Shown in pieces: positions 54,942 through 63,079 of a stretch of DNA of 64,000 nucleotides. The number at the start of each line of letters is the position of its first letter. Position 1 is the first letter of the stretch. The translations under genes were made by a program, and so were the position numbers. The stretch comes from Defluviicoccus sp. (GTDB taxonomy: Bacteria > Pseudomonadota > Alphaproteobacteria > Rhodospirillales > Defluviicoccaceae), in the NCBI GenBank assembly GCA_029624735.1, contig JARSSM010000020.1:62001-126000 (forward strand). The letters run 5' to 3'. Under the pieces are notes generated by a model. The model ran no database searches. It saw only the letters and a list, made by a program, of their open reading frames with translations, and was not told where the DNA came from.

Positions 54942-56749
54942 TCCGCTTACTGGTTACGGCACTCTTTTCCGCGCTACCGTTTGCGGCCTTCGCTCAGCAG
55001 GCGGCGCCGCAATATTACACGTTTGAGCCGAGCGCGACGTTCTCGACGCTCGGCATCAGCTACACCATTGCGATGATGGTCGCCTTTCTTGCCGTTGGCT
55101 GGTATGCCAAGTCGCGGGTGTCGACCAGCGATGACTATTTTGCCGCCGGCCGCAGCTTCGGTGGCATTTCGAACGGCTTGGCGATGAGCTCCAACTACAT
55201 GAGCCTCGCCACATTCCTCGGCTTCACGGCGCTCCTGTGGCGCATGCAGTATTACCTGATCGCGATCACGCTCAGCTTCCTGGGCGGGTTCGTCCTGATT
55301 TCGATCGCGATGGCACCGGCGCTGCGACGCTGGGGCAAGTACACCTCGATGCAGTTCATCGGCGAGCGGTTTGGCCACACCGCCAAGATCGTCGCCGTTC
55401 TGTGCATGATCTTCCTGGCGCAGCTCTACCTGATCGGCCAGATGAAGGGCACCGGCAACGTCTTCCAGGTGATGTTCCACTGGGACTACACGACGGGCAT
55501 GGTGGTGGGCGGTCTCGTTGTCACCGCCTATGTGACTATCGGCGGCATGTACGGCATGTCGTACAATCAGACGCTGCAGGCCATCATCATGGGCCTGGCG
55601 CTGATCATCCCGACCGGGATCATCTTGTGGAACGTCGGCGCCGGCCCGGCCAGCGTCTTCCCGCCGTTCGGCTACGGCTCGCTGGTGCCGGAGATGGAGA
55701 AAGCGCTTCCCTCCTACTTCGATCCGTTCCTGACCGTGAACGGCACCGTGCCGATGAGCCTTAAGTTCCACATCGGCATCATCCTCTCGATCGCGTTCGG
55801 CACCATCGGCCTGCCGCACATTGCGATGCGCTACTTCACCGCGCCTTCGATCCGCAATGCCAAGATCTCGACGCTGTGGGGTGCGTTCTTCGTCGGCCTG
55901 ATCTTCTTCACCACCTTCGCCGTTGGTTTCGCAGCCAAGCTCTACACTGTTCAGGTGCTCAACCAGCAGATGAACCTCCAGGTGCAGCCGAAGGAGGCAG
56001 ATCTCTTGCTGGTGGTGATGAGCCAGGCGTTCACGCCGACCTGGATTGCCGCCCTGCCGATCGCGGGCGCGCTCGCGGCCGGTTTCTCGACCATCGCCGG
56101 CCTCCTCATGGTTATCGGTACCGGCATTGGCCACGACATCTACTCAACCATCTCACCCAACGCCGATGACAAGAACAAAGTGAAGATGGGGTACCTCTTC
56201 ACCGCCTTGGGCGGTCTCGCCACCATCGTCCTGGCGCTCGATCCGCCGGACTTCCTGTTGACCAGCGTCATTTGGGCGTTCATCGTCGCGGCTTCGACCT
56301 TCACGCCGGTGCTGATCCTCGGCATCTGGTGGAAGGGGGCGAACACGCTGGGGGCGATCGCAGGCCTCATCGTCGGCGGCGTCCTGTCGGGATGGTTGTG
56401 GTTCTCAAAGGGCGTCTTCTTCGGCTTCCCGCTTATCCAGGCCGGCCCTGTTGGCAACCTCGTCACCGGCATCTTCACCGTGTCGGCGGCGTGGTTCACC
56501 GTCGTGGTGGTCAGCCTCCTGACCGGCGGGGAGAAGGACGAGAAGGTCCTGCGTGAAATTGACCGCATCCACGGCTGGCGCAATTACGATCCGAAGCGTT
56601 ACAGCAGCAACACGTTTGCCATCGTTACGGCGGCGATCGCGCTGCTGCTCATGATCTGGTCGGCAATGCCGGATCCGGCTTACATGAAGAAGGCAGAGCT
56701 GCCGGCGCAGCCGACGATTACGGTTGCCGCCATAGCGCAGCATCAATAG
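54938..56749 (+). CDS. Sodium:solute symporter, VC_2705 (ActP/MctP-like) family
   Basis: A 603-residue polytopic carrier with a cleavable-like N-terminal sequence ('AAFAQQ') and about 13 hydrophobic helices. SSS family marks include 'SDDYFAAGRSFGGISNGLAMSS' and the later 'GIGHDIYSTISP'. The family imports acetate, lactate or pyruvate with sodium. Together with DUF4212 it forms a two-gene operon near the lactate-type dehydrogenase and GntR regulator, a context that suits short organic-acid uptake. A strong terminator follows 21 bases after the stop. Confidence 0.88.
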   Translation: MIRLLVTALFSALPFAAFAQQAAPQYYTFEPSATFSTLGISYTIAMMVAFLAVGWYAKSRVSTSDDYFAAGRSFGGISNGLAMSSNYMSLATFLGFTALLWRMQYYLIAITLSFLGGFVLISIAMAPALRRWGKYTSMQFIGERFGHTAKIVAVLCMIFLAQLYLIGQMKGTGNVFQVMFHWDYTTGMVVGGLVVTAYVTIGGMYGMSYNQTLQAIIMGLALIIPTGIILWNVGAGPASVFPPFGYGSLVPEMEKALPSYFDPFLTVNGTVPMSLKFHIGIILSIAFGTIGLPHIAMRYFTAPSIRNAKISTLWGAFFVGLIFFTTFAVGFAAKLYTVQVLNQQMNLQVQPKEADLLLVVMSQAFTPTWIAALPIAGALAAGFSTIAGLLMVIGTGIGHDIYSTISPNADDKNKVKMGYLFTALGGLATIVLALDPPDFLLTSVIWAFIVAASTFTPVLILGIWWKGANTLGAIAGLIVGGVLSGWLWFSKGVFFGFPLIQAGPVGNLVTGIFTVSAAWFTVVVVSLLTGGEKDEKVLREIDRIHGWRNYDPKRYSSNTFAIVTAAIALLLMIWSAMPDPAYMKKAELPAQPTITVAAIAQHQ

Positions 56750-56770
56750 CCTGTGATGCTTGGCTGATCA

Positions 56771-56802
56771 GGGGGCCGCGCGATGCGGTCCCCTTTTTCT
56801 TT
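56771..56802 (+). terminator. Intrinsic terminator of the symporter operon
   Basis: GGGGGCCGC (56771-56779) pairs with GCGGTCCCC (56785-56793), including one G-U pair, around loop GCGAT, followed by TTTTTCTTT. An ATG at 56783 lies within this hairpin and is therefore not a credible start for the next gene. Confidence 0.8.
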
Positions 56803-56821
56803 GCGGCACGGTGCCCGGTCG

Positions 56822-57397
56822 ATGCTTCTTCTGGACATCCTTCTCCTCCGCCCCTCACCCTACCGGCATGCGTGCGAGAGTCCGCGCGCCAGCCTCTGCA
56901 TCGGTGCGTTCCTCGTCGTGACGGGCACCCTCTACGGCCTCTTGGTGGCGGCCCTTCAGCGTTCAGGCGCCGGCATGATCCAGGGGATAGCGGTTGCCGA
57001 TATTCCCGCCTGGGCGCTGTTCGGAGGCAATGTCCTGTCGGGCATTGTCGTCACGATCATGGTCCACGTCGGCATCACGTTTCTGGCTTGGCTGATGGCG
57101 CGCGCCATCGGCGGGCCGGGCATATTGGCGGCGATCTACCGCTGCACCGCGTACCTCCTGCCACTGACCTGGCCAGCCTTGCCGCAGGTGGCAAGAAAGA
57201 CCGCCCTTGCCGGTCAGCAGCCGGTGCCACTTCCCTACGACCTGCTTTACCTGCCGCTGGCGGTGGCAGCTCTGAGCCTGTTCCTGATTGGGCTCACGAA
57301 CGTTTACGTGGTCACGCAAGGCAAGGGCGTGGCGCGGGCCGCCTTCGGCGCCGGCCTGTTCGCCCTGTTCACCCTTTCGATCTTGCTAGTCGCTTAA
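56822..57397 (+). CDS. Yip1-like integral membrane protein
   Basis: A 191-residue protein with about five hydrophobic helices, starting 'MLLLDILLLRPSPYRHACES', which resembles Yip1-domain membrane proteins of alphaproteobacteria. Function unknown. I set the start at the ATG at 56822 because the more upstream ATG lies inside the terminator hairpin of the symporter operon. It ends 32 bases before the convergent small gene. Confidence 0.65.
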   Translation: MLLLDILLLRPSPYRHACESPRASLCIGAFLVVTGTLYGLLVAALQRSGAGMIQGIAVADIPAWALFGGNVLSGIVVTIMVHVGITFLAWLMARAIGGPGILAAIYRCTAYLLPLTWPALPQVARKTALAGQQPVPLPYDLLYLPLAVAALSLFLIGLTNVYVVTQGKGVARAAFGAGLFALFTLSILLVA

Positions 57398-57429
57398 GAA
57401 AGCAGGCCGCTGTCGCGGAAGACGTGCTT

Positions 57430-57672
57430 TCAGGACGCAGGATCGAGCAGCGCCAGCACGCTCTTGCGCGATTCCGCGGCCAGCGAGTGAGTTGTCGCGC
57501 TCAACTGCAACCTCGTGCGTAACGCCAGCATTCGGGCGCCTTCCTCGCCGTCCGCAGGCGCCTCGGCACTGTCGGCGAAGGCGCGGGCGGCGACGTCGAT
57601 CGACTCGGCCGCCTGCTGAAGCGGCTCGGCGTCGGCACGGGGAGGTGTCCAGTGGGCGCTGGTCTCGGTCAT
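57430..57672 (-). CDS. Small alanine-rich hypothetical protein
   Basis: An 80-residue acidic/alanine-rich protein, mostly helix-forming, without signal peptide or membrane span, and not recognised. GGAGGG lies about 10 bases before the ATG at 57672. It sits 146 bases downstream of the cold-shock gene in the same direction. In GC-rich DNA a chance frame of this length is quite possible, so confidence is low. Confidence 0.4.
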   Translation of the reverse strand: MTETSAHWTPPRADAEPLQQAAESIDVAARAFADSAEAPADGEEGARMLALRTRLQLSATTHSLAAESRKSVLALLDPAS

Positions 57673-57792
57673 GAGGGCGGGCCCTCCATCCTGAAAGCAT
57701 TTCACGCGAACCGTTCTGTCCGCACAGAGAGAACGTGTGAACGTCCGCGTCAACCCAACCCGTACTTTATCCGGATCTTGTTGACAATGTGT

Positions 57793-57815
57793 TGCCGGCC
57801 GATTGGCTGCCGGCA
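57793..57815 (-). terminator. Stem-loop after the cold-shock gene
   Basis: TGCCGGC (57793-57799) pairs with GCCGGCA (57809-57815) around a 9-base loop, just 3 bases beyond the csp stop on the minus strand. No U-run follows, so it may be a weak terminator or an mRNA-stabilising hairpin. Confidence 0.4.
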
Positions 57816-57818
57816 GCC

Positions 57819-58025
57819 TCACCCGGCACGCAAGTTCGTTGCCGACATCCGGCCTTGACGGTCGCTCTCCAGGTCGTAGCTGACCTTCTGACCTTCCTGG
57901 GGGTTGCCCATTCCGGACCGCTCCACGGCGCTGATGTGGACGAACACATCGCGTCCGCCATCATCGGGTTGAATGAAGCCGAAGCCTTTCTGGGCGTTGA
58001 ACCATTTCACTGTACCGGTGGCCAT
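57819..58025 (-). CDS. Cold-shock protein (CspA family)
   Basis: A 68-residue OB-fold protein: '[21 protein letters not shown]' with RNP1 KGFGFI, '[13 protein letters not shown]' with RNP2, and '[15 protein letters not shown]'. It binds single-stranded RNA and DNA as an RNA chaperone. The 117-base gap upstream to the rhlE-type helicase gene is on the same strand, and together they make a cold-adaptation RNA-remodelling pair. Confidence 0.96.
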   Translation of the reverse strand: MATGTVKWFNAQKGFGFIQPDDGGRDVFVHISAVERSGMGNPQEGQKVSYDLESDRQGRMSATNLRAG

Positions 58026-58142
58026 CGTTGGCGTCCTTGTCCTATGGCAGGGGTAAATGATGAATGAGTGTGGGCCCCGCGCGCGGCCGGTCGGGCGCGC
58101 CTGGGACAGCCTGAGGGGAGAGCAGTTCGGCCGCCTTGCGCA

Positions 58143-59414
58143 TCAGCCGGCGTGCCGCCCGCCAGCTGCCATTGCCCGCGGTGCGGGCCGCCGTTGCGCG
58201 TTGGCGTTGGGTCGGCGGCTGCGGCCGGCTGGGCGAGGACTACGGGCTGCCGCGGGCGCCCCCTGGGCGGCGCGGTTTGCCAGCGGGTGACCGGCGTCGA
58301 TCGCCACCGCCTTGCACGTCAGCTTTTCGATCTCGCGCAGGAGCGGCCGCTCGGAGGGATCGCAAAGGGACAGCGCGACACCGCTGGCACCAGCACGCGC
58401 CGTGCGGCCGATGCGATGAACGTAACTTTCCGGAACGTTCGGCAGTTCATAATTGATGACGTGAGTTACGCCGTCGACATCGATGCCGCGCGCGGCGATA
58501 TCGGTCGCCACGAGGACACGGGCGCTGCCGGCGCGGAAGCTCTCCAGCGCCTGCTGGCGTGCGCCCTGGGACTTGTTGCCGTGGATCGCGCGCGCCGTCA
58601 CGCCGGCATTCTCGAGCTGCTGGGTGAGCCGGTTGGCGCCGTGCTTGGTGCGGGTGAAAACGATCACCCGGGCGAGCGCGGGGTCGGCAAGAAGGTCGAC
58701 CAAAACCGCCCGCTTGTCGGGGGCGGCGACGAACAACACCCGCTGGTCGACGCGATCGACGGTGACCGTGGCCGGCGACACGTCGACCCGCACCGGCTGG
58801 CGGAGGAAATCGGCGGCAATCTTGGCCACATCGCTCGGCATTGTCGCCGAGAACATCAGCGACTGGCGCTCCCGCGGCAAGGTGCTGACAATGCGGCGAA
58901 CGTCGGGGATGAAGCCCATGTCCAGCATCCGGTCGGCCTCGTCGAGGACCAGAATGCTGACCTTGTCGAGGCGGACTTGGTCCTGGTTGACCAGGTCGAG
59001 CAGCCGGCCCGGCGTGGCGACGAGAATGTCGACGCCTTTCGCCATCGCCTTTACCTGCGGTGCCTGGCCGACGCCGCCGAAAATCAGCGCGTGGCGCAGG
59101 TTGAGGTGCCGGCCGTAGGTCTTGCAGTCATCGCCGATCTGGATCGCGAGCTCGCGCGTCGGCGCCAGGATCAGCGCCCGCGTCCGCCGCGGGCCTGGGT
59201 TGAGAGGCTGGGCGGCGAGGCGCTGCAGGATCGGCAGCGCGAAGGCTGCTGTCTTGCCGCTTCCGGTCTGAGCGACGCCGAGCAGATCCTTGCCGGCGAG
59301 CAGCACCGGTACGGCCTGGGCCTGGATCGGTGTGGGATTGACATAGCACTGCGTGTGCAGCGCGCGCCGAAGCGGCTCGGTCACGCCGAGGTCGGCAAAA
59401 GATGGACTTGTCAC
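58143..59414 (-). CDS. rhlE: DEAD-box RNA helicase RhlE-like
   Basis: A 423-residue helicase with all motifs: Q ('YVNPTPIQAQAVP'), I ('AQTGSGKTAA'), Ia ('LAPTRELAIQI'), II ('DEAD'), III ('SAT'), V ('ATDIAARGIDVDGVTHVINY') and VI ('HRIGRTARAG'). RNA unwinding in the cytoplasm, likely ribosome assembly or mRNA turnover. The tail is basic and Ala/Arg-rich. I place the start at GTG 59414 ('VTSPSFADLG'), the standard opening; the frame is open to 59606 but the added residues are atypical. Confidence 0.92.
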   Translation of the reverse strand: MTSPSFADLGVTEPLRRALHTQCYVNPTPIQAQAVPVLLAGKDLLGVAQTGSGKTAAFALPILQRLAAQPLNPGPRRTRALILAPTRELAIQIGDDCKTYGRHLNLRHALIFGGVGQAPQVKAMAKGVDILVATPGRLLDLVNQDQVRLDKVSILVLDEADRMLDMGFIPDVRRIVSTLPRERQSLMFSATMPSDVAKIAADFLRQPVRVDVSPATVTVDRVDQRVLFVAAPDKRAVLVDLLADPALARVIVFTRTKHGANRLTQQLENAGVTARAIHGNKSQGARQQALESFRAGSARVLVATDIAARGIDVDGVTHVINYELPNVPESYVHRIGRTARAGASGVALSLCDPSERPLLREIEKLTCKAVAIDAGHPLANRAAQGAPAAARSPRPAGRSRRPNANAQRRPAPRAMAAGGRHAG

Positions 59415-59852
59415 GAGGTACAGAAATCCTTGCGGTGGCTTTGGTTGACGGGCGTACGCTGCGGTCATCGACCGCAGGCACGCCCGAGCGGCTTGCGTCG
59501 CCGGCTCCCGCGCGCACCTGGAGCAGACATGTGAGATCATGGGTGGCCTGCGATGAGGCGCCTCCGGTGCAGCCGCCGGATGCAGCGCTCGCGCGATCGC
59601 AAGCATAAGTTCTTCGCGTTTAGATGGATCAAGCCGCTGCCGTTGTCAAGCATTCCGCCGAAATCGGTGCGGCACAGGCCGCACGGCGCGGCGTCGCGAC
59701 CGGGGGAAAAATCCGAGACGGCAGCCGGTCCCTTGTGCGAAAGTACGCTCGGGAAGTGCGGTCGCCGCCGGGCTCGGACTCGCGGGGCCAGCCGTTTCAG
59801 TGCTAGGTTGCCGGCTCGGCAGCGTTGCCGGCCGCAACGGGAGAAGGGCCAG
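59415..59852. other. Divergent intergenic region between rhlE and gpmI
   Basis: 438 bases. I see no convincing gene or strong promoter; frames open on both strands are extensions of rhlE or gpmI. The gpmI ribosome binding site is GGGAGAAGG just before its ATG. Confidence 0.35.
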
Positions 59853-61499
59853 ATGTTGAAGCGACTGAACAATTTCGAGGGGATCAAGGGGCCTGTGGTG
59901 GTCGTCGTGATGGACGGCGTCGGCATCACCCCGAACCTGGTTGGCAACGCGGTGGCCAACGCCCACGCGCCGACGCTGAAGCGGCTGATGCAGACCTATC
60001 CGAACATCACGCTGAAGGCGCATGGGACCGCCGTCGGCATGCCGTCCGATGAGGACATGGGCAACTCAGAAGTCGGCCACAATGCGCTCGGCTCCGGCCA
60101 AGTGTTTGAGCAGGGCGCGGCCCTGGTCAACCAGGCGATCGCGTCGGGCAAGCTGTTCGCCCAGCCGACCTGGCGCAAGATCGTCGATAACGTCCGCGAC
60201 AAGGGCTCGACCCTGCACTTCCTGGGGCTGTTCTCCGACGGCAACGTGCATTCGCACGTGAACCACTTGATGGCGATGATCAAGCGGGCGAAGGAGGAGG
60301 GAATCGGCCGTGTGCGCGTTCACATTCTCCTCGATGGCCGCGACGTGCCGGAAACCTCGGCGCTTGACTACGTAAATCCGTTCGAGGCCTTCCTTGCCGA
60401 GCTGCGTGGCCCCGGCTTCGATGCCGCAATCGCGAGCGGCGGCGGCCGGATGAACATCACCATGGACCGCTATGAAGCCAACTGGAGCATGGTGGAGAAG
60501 GGCTGGCGCATCCATGTCCTGGGCGAAGGCCGCCAATTTGCTTCCGCGGCTGAGGCGATTGAGACGCTGCGCGCCGAGACCAAGGCGATCGATCAGGACC
60601 TGCCCCCCTTCGTCATCGCCAAGGACGGCCAGCCCCTGGGCTCGGTCAATCACGGCGACAGCGTGGTCTTCTTCAATTTCCGCGGCGACCGGGCGATCGA
60701 GATCAGCCGTGCGTTCGAGGACAAGGTTTTCGACAAGTTCGACCGCGTGCGGCATCCAAACGTCGTCTACGCTGGCATGCTCGAATACGATGGCGACCTG
60801 CACATCCCCTCGAATTTCCTGGTCCCGCCGCCGGACATCCAGCACACCATGGGCGAATACTTCTGTGCCGAGGGGCTGACCCAGCTTGCCATTTCGGAAA
60901 CGCAGAAATACGGCCACGTTACCTACTTCTGGAATGGCAACCGCTCCGGCAAGTTCTCCGACACGCTTGAGGATTATGTCGAGATCCCGTCCGACATCAT
61001 TCCGTTCGAGCAGCGGCCGTGGATGAAGGCGGCCGAAATCACGGATGAAATGATCCGCAGGCTGGAAACGGGCAAGTACCGCTTTGCCCGCTGCAACTAC
61101 GCCAACGGCGACATGGTCGGCCACACCGGCAACTACGATGCGGCGCTGATCGCGGTCGCCACGGTCGATCTGCAACTGACGCGGCTGTTGAAGGTGGTCG
61201 ATCAGCTGGGCGGTGTGGCCCTCATTACGGCCGACCACGGCAACGCCGACGAGATGTACGAAATCAGCAAGAAGACCAAGAAGCCGGACCAAAACCCGGA
61301 CGGCTCATACAAGGCCAAGACCGCCCACACGCTCAATCCGGTGCCGTTCATCCTTTACGACAACCAGACCAAGGGCCGGCTGGACCTGATCCGCGGCAAC
61401 GATTACGGCTTGAGCAACGTCGCGGCGACGGTGGCGAACCTCCTTGGCTTCGAGGCGCCCGAGATGTGGGACCGCTCCACCCTCGACATCAAGGGCTGA
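59853..61499 (+). CDS. gpmI: 2,3-Bisphosphoglycerate-independent phosphoglycerate mutase
   Basis: A 548-residue Mn2+ enzyme of the alkaline phosphatase fold: 'VVVVVMDGVGITPN', the phosphorylated Ser in 'DMGNSEVGHNALG', 'LLDGRDVPETSALDYV', 'DRYEANW' and 'ITADHGNADEMYE'. It interconverts 3- and 2-phosphoglycerate. Together with pgk at 15.6 kb it covers lower glycolysis, though they are not linked. The ATG at 59853 is 8 bases after GGGAGAAGG; the frame reads open further upstream without a valid start. A GC hairpin (61518-61540) follows. Confidence 0.95.
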   Translation: MLKRLNNFEGIKGPVVVVVMDGVGITPNLVGNAVANAHAPTLKRLMQTYPNITLKAHGTAVGMPSDEDMGNSEVGHNALGSGQVFEQGAALVNQAIASGKLFAQPTWRKIVDNVRDKGSTLHFLGLFSDGNVHSHVNHLMAMIKRAKEEGIGRVRVHILLDGRDVPETSALDYVNPFEAFLAELRGPGFDAAIASGGGRMNITMDRYEANWSMVEKGWRIHVLGEGRQFASAAEAIETLRAETKAIDQDLPPFVIAKDGQPLGSVNHGDSVVFFNFRGDRAIEISRAFEDKVFDKFDRVRHPNVVYAGMLEYDGDLHIPSNFLVPPPDIQHTMGEYFCAEGLTQLAISETQKYGHVTYFWNGNRSGKFSDTLEDYVEIPSDIIPFEQRPWMKAAEITDEMIRRLETGKYRFARCNYANGDMVGHTGNYDAALIAVATVDLQLTRLLKVVDQLGGVALITADHGNADEMYEISKKTKKPDQNPDGSYKAKTAHTLNPVPFILYDNQTKGRLDLIRGNDYGLSNVAATVANLLGFEAPEMWDRSTLDIKG

Positions 61500-61517
61500 G
61501 TCCGTACCCTTCCCCTG

Positions 61518-61540
61518 CCCCTTCCCTGCGCGGGAGGGGG
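61518..61540. terminator. Possible bidirectional stem-loop after gpmI
   Basis: CCCCTTCCC (61518-61526) pairs with GGGAGGGGG (61532-61540), with one G-U pair, around TGCGC. It lies between the convergent gpmI and the small minus-strand gene. No U-run on either strand. Confidence 0.4.
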
Positions 61541-61565
61541 TGATGGGGATGAGGCGCCGCTGTGT

Positions 61566-61931
61566 TTACCGCGGCGGTGCGAAGGCGTCTTTCAGCGTGA
61601 TCTCGTACTCGGCGCGGGCGCGGTCCTGGTGGCGCGGGTCGCGGGCGAGGAACCAATCAAGGCCCTCGTCCCAGTAGAGCACGCGCCAATGCGGTAGCTC
61701 GCGTTTGACTGCCTTGGCAATCTCCAGCCCCAGCGCGGCGAAGGCGATGAAATCGAACCGCTTGCCGGTGATGTCCTCATAGGCATCGGGCGCGCAGGCA
61801 CGTTCGAAGGCATCGTTCCAGGCCGCAAGTCGGGCACGCAGGCTGTCGCTGATCGGGAACGCGCCAACCGCATCGGCATCCAGCCGATAGCCGTCGGTTC
61901 CGTAATCGGCGACGATGTGCACGCTTGGCAC
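61566..61931 (-). CDS. Hypothetical soluble protein
   Basis: A 121-residue protein without signal peptide or membrane span that I do not recognise. It opens 'VHIVADYGTDGYRLDADAVG', has a helical middle, and ends with charged helices ('RHQDRARAEYEITLKDAFA'). It is convergent with gpmI, and a 305-base gap separates it from the FkbM gene. Codon use and a compact acidic composition look coding. Confidence 0.55.
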   Translation of the reverse strand: MPSVHIVADYGTDGYRLDADAVGAFPISDSLRARLAAWNDAFERACAPDAYEDITGKRFDFIAFAALGLEIAKAVKRELPHWRVLYWDEGLDWFLARDPRHQDRARAEYEITLKDAFAPPR

Positions 61932-62236
61932 GCGTTTCCAGCTCCCGAGGCTGCCCAGGGACAGTGACGATCAAGGGTAGCTTACGCCTGCGGGCGCCAC
62001 CATCAACAGGGCCGTTGCGGCCCCGCCGGAATGGTCATCCTCCCCGGCATTGCCGAGGCCGGCATGGAGGACACGTCTTGGCTCGGCATCGAGAAGGAAC
62101 CATCCCTGCCGCTTTCGTACCAATGTCGGCGTCATAAGCAATTGTAAAATTAATCACGACACCTTCAATAGTAAGGAAAAAACAAGAAGCAGCCGAATGG
62201 CCATCTCTTGCTTTCGATAGAGGCGTTCCGCCCGCG
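61932..62236. other. Intergenic region with an AT-rich core
   Basis: 305 bases between two minus-strand genes. From about 62135 to 62200 it is markedly AT-richer than the flanks ('AATTGTAAAATTAATCACG'). No gene, repeat or clear terminator was found. Confidence 0.35.
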
Positions 62237-62998
62237 CTAGATAGGCCGGAAGATGAAGTTATTGACCTTGCCCCGGTTCTTGTGTGTGAAGATGGCTTTG
62301 GCGTCATCATCCAGAAATGGTTTTTGGTACTTCTCGAACGAAAAATCCGCGAGTGGCCTTAAGCGTTTCTCAAACAGAAACTCACCTTGATAGCCCATGT
62401 CCTCGATTTCCTGGAACACGGACCCGATATCGGTCCCGCTCAAATGCCGCTGCTCGATCTCGACAAGCATGACCGGCTTACACCGCGCTATTGTCTTGCT
62501 GCCGCCGCGCAGGACGTCCATCTCAAGCCCCTCGACGTCCACCTTGATAAAGCAGACGTCACCGAACTGGAAGTCATCGAGGCGTTTGACGGGCACATCG
62601 ACGACCTTGCAGGGGCTGTCCGGCTTGGAAAAGCTGGCCAATCCGTCGAGGTATTGGCCCCGGATCTGTGGAATATAGAGGGGATGATGTCCTTCCTCGT
62701 TGGCAAGCGCGACATTGTGCACGTTCACGCCCGCCAGCTTTGAGTCCTCGATCAAGCGCGCATGCCACGGCAGCGGCTCGAACGCCTCGACCGGACGGCA
62801 CAGTCTTGACAGCGCCAGCGTATAAAAGCCGACGTTGGCGCCGACATCGATGGCGCGCCCTGGCTTGCGAATGAGTGTCGGCAGCAGTGCGATTTCATCA
62901 TCCAGCTGCCCTTTGAGGCGGAGGAAGGCGTAACGTGCCGGAAGTTGCAGGCGGCGCGGAAACAGAGCAACGAGGCGGCGCTTTAGGTTCATCGGCAA
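62237..62998 (-). CDS. FkbM-family SAM-dependent methyltransferase
   Basis: A 253-residue methyltransferase. The SAM-binding loop is 'AIDVGANVGFYTLAL', followed by 'VEAFEPLPWHARLI', 'VHNVALANEEG' and 'CFIKVDVEGLEMDVLRGG', the FkbM signature. FkbM members methylate sugar or polyketide hydroxyls; in bacteria many are linked to polysaccharide or glycan modification. It could decorate a glycan, but it lies 12 kb from the exopolysaccharide block. It begins at ATG 62998. Confidence 0.88.
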   Translation of the reverse strand: MPMNLKRRLVALFPRRLQLPARYAFLRLKGQLDDEIALLPTLIRKPGRAIDVGANVGFYTLALSRLCRPVEAFEPLPWHARLIEDSKLAGVNVHNVALANEEGHHPLYIPQIRGQYLDGLASFSKPDSPCKVVDVPVKRLDDFQFGDVCFIKVDVEGLEMDVLRGGSKTIARCKPVMLVEIEQRHLSGTDIGSVFQEIEDMGYQGEFLFEKRLRPLADFSFEKYQKPFLDDDAKAIFTHKNRGKVNNFIFRPI

Positions 62999-63079
62999 CT
63001 CCCTCGATCTGCCGGTCCGCGGGTCCTGAGAGATCTGCGAATGCGACGCAGTGCTCGCTTCACGCGTTTCAGCATGCGT

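Noticed and set aside
56783..56821. Upstream ATG as the start of the Yip1-like gene
   Set aside because: It lies inside the terminator hairpin 56771-56802; the ATG at 56822 was used.
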